A stretch of DNA of 64,000 nucleotides, from NCBI GenBank assembly GCA_022410635.1, contig JAJVDF010000342.1, positions 1,027,059 to 1,091,058 of the forward strand. Direction: 5' to 3'. A model generated the notes under the pieces. It did no database searches. It saw only the letters and a program-made list of their open reading frames with translations, and was not told where the DNA came from. Both the position numbers and the translations under genes were made by a program. Shown one piece after another: positions 57,641 to 64,000 of this stretch (within the stretch, counting starts at the first letter, position 1; each line of letters opens with the position of its first letter). The stretch comes from Tretioscincus oriximinensis. Lineage: Eukaryota > Chordata > Lepidosauria > Squamata > Gymnophthalmidae.

Positions 57641-60600
57641 CTCAGCTGTGCTTGGGGTCTTGAAGCCACTACTCTGCCTTCTCTCTGAGCAGAGAAAGAC
57701 AAAAATCCTTATCTCTGCTCAGGAAAGGAGAGAGTGAAGGCTTCTTCAAAGCCCAACCCAGCTGGGTCATTTCCCTTCCTATTGTCAGCTCAAAGCTCCT
57801 CGCTCCCTGAAAGAAGGAGGAAGTGGCAGCTTCTGCTGTTGCAGGGAATGGAGCAGCTTCATCAGAGGTTAGGAGTGACGTTCAGACAGCAGAGTTGCTG
57901 TGCACAGTGACACTTATATTCTGGCTACAAATAAATGAGATCAAGGTTGGGATGATGTGTTGCCTGAAAGGACCTGTGTGCAGATGTTACTCAATGAAGG
58001 TTAGGAGGAACTGGCAGAAAATATTACATATGGAGCAACCCAGTCAAGGAATGCCCCTTTTCACTATTGGCTGGGGCAACCATTATGTCATGGATCAGTG
58101 TGAATCTGAAATGGGAGCATCCGCACAAAGGAAAACAGCTAGGGGAATTCTGTAGCTGGAGTAGAATTAATACAAATGGCGAAAAACAGCAGCGGCATCA
58201 AGTTTTGAGAAAGAACACTTTAGCAGAAATGAGTGGTCTGCATACTGGAGAAGGTGGGAATGCTCCGCAGCTGGTTTTTCTGGTAACCAAATGTGAATAG
58301 AGGACACCAAATCCACTGTCACAAGAAATGAATGTGACTACTAACAAAAACATATTTAGCACAAATTATAAAGAAAAGCTCACAAACTCATTATTAAAAG
58401 GATTTCCAATAATTAGTTGTGTTGGTGCTGGTGGTTGTAGTGATGAGAATTACCAATATTTGTTGATTCTGTATGCTGTTTATTTCTTTAGCTTTATGAA
58501 GAATGTGCAAAGCATAAAAGGGCAGAACGTAAAAAGAATTGGCAAAAAAGCATGAGCAAAGATTAAAAAAATATTGAAGTTGAAAAGTTTTTTAAAATTC
58601 AAATGAATGAATTAGGATATCTCCATAGGAATGTGAAACAGTCACTGGAATTCATAAAGGTTTCGCTTCCTTTCATCACTGTAACTACATAAGCACAAAT
58701 TAATAAGTTGAATCATACCACCATGTTCCTCTCCATTTTTCATGTCTCCTATCTTCAAAATATACATTATTAGTACATCCATTATTTTTGTTTTGAATGC
58801 AATTTGGGAATCAAGGGGTGGATTCAAATCAGGGTTTTTGGATCATATGCCATTCAACATTCCTGGTTCGTGTTTTGTATCTTGAGTTTGGAAAAAAATC
58901 TGCCCCCAAACACAGCAGATATTAGTGTGGTTAATTGGCTGGCAATCCTGTTTGCCAGGATAACATCAAATGAGTTTTGGGAGGGTTCTTTCACACACTG
59001 TATAAAAAGCCAAGAAAACCCCAAGTGTGTCCAATAGTTGGCAGATGATCTGCAAACCCTGATTCAAATCCAAGATCAGAATTGGATTCTGGGTCAGTCC
59101 TGATCACTTAGAAGATGTATATAAAATGAATTTATTCACTATATACATATAAATTATGATAGAACTATTTATTCTTAAAATGTGTGTATTTTTAAATTCA
59201 ATTTTGTTTTGAAATACCAGTCTGTGCCTTACATTTTACTTAAGGCAAAGTTCATTAGCAATGATTTCTTACTTGTTTATTATTTTATTTAAGCATAACT
59301 GTAATGAAGAGCACTTTGCTTAAAGAAATCTAATATTGATTTTGTTTACTTTAATATTAAGGTAAAGCAGATTTACCATAATGCAAATTCTATCGGAATT
59401 TTGACTTGCACCAAAACAACCTGATTCACATACTCTTTTATTAGAAAAATCATACCACACTGAACTTAATTGATATAGCTCTCTCGCATCTAAAAATAAA
59501 TAAAACACATGGGAAATTATATGTGTCAGATGTTAGTCGTATATCATGTATTTCAATAATGAATAATTATAGCATGTCATCCTATATTAAATTATCATAA
59601 GCAAGAACATCTGTAAGTGATAAGATGGGGAAAGTTTAATTTAAAAATGATTGGATGCTACTGGCATTAAAATGATACATTACTCTATCATTTAAGATCC
59701 AATGTCAGCAGACATGTTTCTGTGGTCTGGAAGGTTAGGAAGGCATTGAAGTATATTTAGCTTTACTCCAAAGAAATACTTAACAACTCAGATCTACCTT
59801 ACCAATATCTAAAGGAAGCCAAGGAACCAATGAAGATGAAATAAGAATACAACAATTTCCTCCATTCCCTTGGAAGAACAAGAAAGATAACTGGGGGAAA
59901 AATTTCAAGTCACTTTACTATTAAAGGAAGACAAGTAACCATTGACGTAAACCTCACTACAAAGGACAAACATCTAATAAAAAAACTTTGTGGGGAAAAG
60001 TGGAAAGATGGAACATTCTTTAACACCCATAATTGCTAAGCAATGTTTGTATAGTATTTTATGGTACACTGAATCCACCGTAAGGTGGCAGAGGACATTG
60101 TTCATTTTGCTTTCTGAAAATAGCCCTTTTCTTCTTCAAGCCAAATGCTTTTAAGCTTACAAGAACAAGGTGGAAGGCATTCTCATTATGATTTGCTGAT
60201 TCTGAATATTCAAGTGATGTGGAGAAGTGATATGGGTAGCAAAGTATGGTACCTTCAAATTCAGCAGAGATCTTGTCTTTCCCTATGAGGATTGCTAGGA
60301 GATCCCAGGAATGGGGAAGATGAGATGCAGAATAATACTGAGGATGCTTTCCTGGGATAAAGATGATATGGTACCAATGCTTGAGCAACCAGACCACAAA
60401 GGGTGAACCTCCAACTCAACAGTGTGAAATGCGACACATATATTGTTGCCTACATTTTGTAGCCAGCAGTAGAGAAGAAATCATATTCAGGACCCTTTTA
60501 TGTGAGGAACATCAGGATGAACTGAAAGTCAATAGGGGCACTGGAGTTGCCTGAGCTTATTCTCTCCATAGCATGATCCTTCCCTAGCTCGGGCTGCAGA

Positions 60601-63034
60601 CACACGATGATACTTACATGTGTTAATGGAGATTCTGTAATGTACTTGGAATAAAGGTCTGTTTCCCGAGAATATTCTTTAGCTAATGCTTTGCGAAATT
60701 GCCATGCATGAAGAAGGGAGGCGAGAAGCCTTCCTATGTACCACTCCTTAATGGGATTACACCAGGATACCATAAGAAGACGCCAGGACAGGACAATGCA
60801 GAATCACTGGCTAAGCATGCTCAGTATTTACTTCCTGGTTAGTTGTCTCGCTGGCTTCATACATATTTATAAGGACATATGATGGATGTGTGATACTGAA
60901 GATTTTAACACTTCATGCATTTGCAGTCTTGAGTGCTCACAGCAGCAGCTTCAAATTTCCTCATTCAACATCAAAACACATTAACATTTCAGGGAATGAC
61001 TGAAGACATGGAAATCCAATAATGAAGCAAGCATGACTCTCTGGGCAGAGTACAGAGAAGAAGACCCCCAATAGATATCTTTCCCCCCCATAATTGTTTA
61101 TTATATCAATTGAGGGGATACTGAAGCTGTCATGTTGTTCCAAAAGACCTACATGTTATTTGGCTGAGAGTTCACAACTCTCACAATGTCCTTAGAGGAC
61201 ACTTTGCATAATTTCTTCTTATTATTTATTTCTTCCTATTTCAACTGGATTAAGTATTTTGAGTACAGATAAATATATCAAGTTTGTCATTTTCTCTAGA
61301 GTTATACTAGCAGACAGTTGGATTGCTGTTGCAATGTTGGCTACTGCAAATATTCCTAAACTATATTTAAAGTGGGGTCCTATATCTTTTAATATGGAGT
61401 GAATTATATTTTACATTTCCTACATGAATACAGACATAAATGGTCATGTGTTCCGATTTACTCAAGAATAAGAATATGTAGGAGCAGAAGACATGACTGG
61501 ACCAGTTATTGACAGTACACCTGAATATAACCAATAAATTGTATTTTTTCCTCCTAAAAAACAAAACCCAATTGCAATACTCTTGGAAGGGTGTCAATAT
61601 ATGCGAATACATTTCCTTGGGGGAAAATGATGTGGGCATTTAAAATTTCATCTGCTCTTTTACTGACAAATTATTGTCAATAAAATAATACATCAACTTA
61701 CAGAATGACTAGGATCCTCTGGTCAGCATATTTCTCCCTGTACTGTAAGCAGTGATGCTACTCTTTTATCAGTCATGCTGTATTTATAATTAGTTATGAA
61801 TTTCTTTGTGGGTTGTGGGAATGCAAAGTTGTTGGTTAATTGGTTAATCTTCATAGTGGTCAAACCTGAACACATCCACATTCCAAAATTGCTTACCAAT
61901 GTTTTCATATTAACATGGATAATATTAGGAATGGGAATTTCTTTCTTTCTATATGTACAATATGTATATATTTGGGTTTTTGTGTGTGGTAGAAATAACA
62001 ACCTTCTGATTTAGATTTTTGTTTCTTTGTTTTTTCTCCCAAAAGTAATTGTTGGTATTCATGCTGACTGAACTTATGTTCCCTTTGGTGTTGTGTCTAA
62101 AAGAAATATCGAATAAATGAGTCAGAGGTTCTTCACTGCACTGTTCTTCACTCTTGGGGCTAATGACCTCTACCGAGCCTAAAGGAATGCTGGGAGCTAT
62201 AGATGTTCTAAAGTCCTAATGTTGAGCAGTGGGCATTTCTGATAGAAAACATGTTTGCAATCAGTTAGTATCAAAGGATTTGTTTTTCCCCTTCAAGTGA
62301 TATTATATAAAAGAAAATAACATTTTTTAATATTAATATTGTCACCTTATTCCCATGGCTACTAAAACTATTGACCCGTATCAATTTTAGTCCATATTAC
62401 TCCAATGTCAAAAAATTCAGATGAAAGGTTACTTAAATTAGTCTTAAAAATATTGGAAAAACAAATTGATGCTCGAAAGGATCATGACTTTTAAATTCTC
62501 CTCTATGCTACAGTACTCAGATCTTCTAGGAATTTTCCCTCCTTAAACCATCTTTGTAAGAAGAATTATAGAATAACAGCAGGGAAAATAACTCCAAATA
62601 CTTTGGTTCAATGGAACAATAAATAGGGTATCTGAGCTGTTTTCAAAAGTAAAAACACAAGCATACTTGAAAATCTATATTTTAATTTGATGAGTTTTGT
62701 GAAATCAAAACCTTCATTTGTAACATGCATTCATTCGTTGAGATCCATGACCTATTCCATTTTGTTAACTTCACTTTGAAATTTGTTTTAATGTAAATGT
62801 TTAATGGAAAATGTTAGCAAATTATAAAAAAAATATAAGAAATGGTTGGCTTAATGAATTGGCACCATTGAAATCTCATTTCATAAGATGTGTATGAAGT
62901 GGAAGAGCAAGTCAGAAAAAAACTTATTAAAGTGTGCTTAAGTAAGTTTATCACTTAAGTGTGATAATTATTGAAGTCCCATGAGAAAAGGATTTCTGAG
63001 TGATGGAGATAATTTCAATTAAAAAAAAAATATA
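57641..63034. other. AT-rich stretch, nothing recognised apart from small motifs
   Basis: Frames up to 112 codons have no recognisable domains. The stretch 57641-57840 is GC-richer and shares inverted blocks with 57290-57350. The rest looks like ordinary intergenic or intronic DNA. I could not support an exon. Confidence 0.4.
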
Positions 63035-64000
63035 GTCATCATCATCATCATCATAGCCTTTATTGGCATAAAAAGAAGAAAGACATCCAACGCAAGAAAC
63101 AAACCAAATACAAACCTTCACGAGTAAACAACAAAAAGAAGTTACAGATGGGCAATACGGCGAAATAAGATTATAGACCATTCCAAATGGACTCAGGTAG
63201 TCAAGGAGTCAATTAGATCAATCAAGAAAAAGGCCACCTGTTCCGTAAAGGATTCGTCCTGGTTATTCAGAAGAAACCCAATTTTCTGGATGTCCGGTAT
63301 GGACATACTAGGCAAAAAAATAGGTTGTTGATATTTTTCTCTGATTTTTGAACGTAATGGACACTGAAACAAGATGTGAAATAGGGAGTCTTGCACCATA
63401 TGATCGCAAGTGCAAGTACGCAAATGCTTGGGTATTCCTAGAAATCTCCCTCTAAGCTGTCCCGAGGGGAGGATGTTAAAACGTGCTACAGACATAGCGC
63501 GTCTTGAGGCCGGGTTAATCAATGTTCTGAGGTAGGCGGCCATGGGCCCCCCATGAACACATAAATTGAAGCTTACAGGGGAGCAGGTCTTGGAAGCTGC
63601 CGACCATAAGCAATCCCAATCAGCTTTCATAAGTGCTGCTTTGACCATCCTACTGGCTTCTATCATTGTGTACTGTTCCATTTGGTCTAGAGTGATACCT
63701 ATGCTATCAAGCTTGGCATAAATCTCGACCTGCCAAGAAGAAGCTAAGGAGTCTTGTAGCAGGAGATTAAGGAGACTTCCATGGGTTGCAGAGTAATGGA
63801 TCTTGATCCAATAGGTCAAGGTTTTAATCCACGCTAGACAAGAGAGAGAATTTAATCCCAATTCGATGTTGAGGGAGGCTGCTGGTACACAGCGGGGGAG
63901 ACCCATTATCCTATACAAAAACTTATGCTCTCTGTGACTGACCAGGACCAACGGCCAAGCTGCTGCACCAGCCACACTCCTACTCAAGTTATGGCCTATT
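63034..64000 (-). mobile_element. 3' end of a non-LTR retrotransposon with trinucleotide tail
   Basis: On the minus strand a long frame (63193 up to at least 63940) is followed by a short 3' UTR ending in GCCAATAAAGGC and a (ATG)n-type tail (plus 63034-63054, ATC repeats). Such short-repeat tails, in place of poly-A, are known in several LINE clades. The upstream part (about 63935-64000) resembles the repeat at 36022-36085, so a junction to another element may lie there. Confidence 0.7.
63193..63987 (-). CDS. LINE ORF2-like C-terminal region with zinc-knuckle (partial)
   Basis: The 264-codon open frame reads FLYRIMGLPRCVPAASLNIE (about 23-42), a motif found downstream of the RT domain in several LINE clades. 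Then comes a helical region rich in Leu/Trp/Tyr, a GGPMAAYLRTLINPASRRAM segment, and CTCDHMVQDSLFHILFQCPL, whose C-x-C...H...C spacing resembles the zf-RVT zinc-binding domain. The first about 20 residues (SVAGAAAWPLVLVSHREH) probably derive from adjoining repeat sequence, so the methionine at 63987 is not a real start. The frame is notably uninterrupted compared with other LINE remnants here. The clade was not determined. Confidence 0.6.
   Translation of the reverse strand: MSRSVAGAAAWPLVLVSHREHKFLYRIMGLPRCVPAASLNIELGLNSLSCLAWIKTLTYWIKIHYSATHGSLLNLLLQDSLASSWQVEIYAKLDSIGITLDQMEQYTMIEASRMVKAALMKADWDCLWSAASKTCSPVSFNLCVHGGPMAAYLRTLINPASRRAMSVARFNILPSGQLRGRFLGIPKHLRTCTCDHMVQDSLFHILFQCPLRSKIREKYQQPIFLPSMSIPDIQKIGFLLNNQDESFTEQVAFFLIDLIDSLTT

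Overview
The window looks like non-coding vertebrate nuclear DNA, most likely from a sauropsid and probably a squamate reptile. It is AT-rich, has no recognisable multi-exon host gene, and carries a mixture typical of squamates: CR1 and L2 LINE fragments, tRNA-headed SINEs with a ...ggtataaaaa tail, L1 elements, DNA-transposon MITEs and a DIRS-order (Ngaro-type) tyrosine-recombinase retrotransposon. The organism is inferred from this repeat mixture, not from a marker gene.

Layout. 1-12 kb: degenerate LINE pieces (L1-like near 2.5 kb; CR1 at 4-5 kb minus and 5.4-5.7 kb plus), LTR-like remnants, and a 648-bp MITE with TA target duplications at 10.8 kb. 12-31 kb: a Ngaro-like terminal remnant (12.2 kb), L2 fragments (14.7, 22 and 22.8 kb), two copies of one tRNA-headed SINE (16.4, 18.4 kb), a hammerhead-like repeat (25.5 kb), a CR1 3' end (26 kb), a Harbinger-like MITE (26.5 kb) and a long TATG/CATG microsatellite (29 kb). 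31-36.3 kb: a mosaic block with a GC-rich TATA-bearing segment, two adjacent and different tandem arrays (about 73-bp and about 75-bp monomers), an uninterrupted antisense RWDD4-like reading frame (probable retrogene), and a GC-rich LTR-like tail. 36.4-37.4 kb: a truncated L1 with perfect 17-bp target duplications, then a CR1 3' end. 37.45-44.8 kb: a near-complete minus-strand Ngaro-type element with gag, RT-RNase H, tyrosine recombinase and an SGNH-hydrolase frame, containing a 1,017-bp direct tandem duplication, scattered N calls and an assembly gap. 46.5-47.9 kb: a related element with no visible coding interior. 48-53.9 kb: a decayed minus-strand L1 (ORF1 and ORF2) interrupted by a Harbinger-like MITE and by a foreign segment. 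54.5-57.6 kb: CR1 pieces and a perfect 180-bp palindrome flanked by target duplications. 63-64 kb: the 3' end of another LINE with a trinucleotide tail, running out of the window.

The two possible gene products of most interest are the RWDD4-like retrocopy (34314-34877, minus) and the Ngaro proteins. In the Ngaro element, gag and RT share one frame and are separated by a single TGA, RT overlaps the recombinase in another frame, and the hydrolase frame follows directly after the recombinase. The structural highlight is the palindrome at 56.8-57.0 kb. Both of its strands carry a hammerhead-ribozyme-like core, and a second dispersed copy lies at 25.5 kb.
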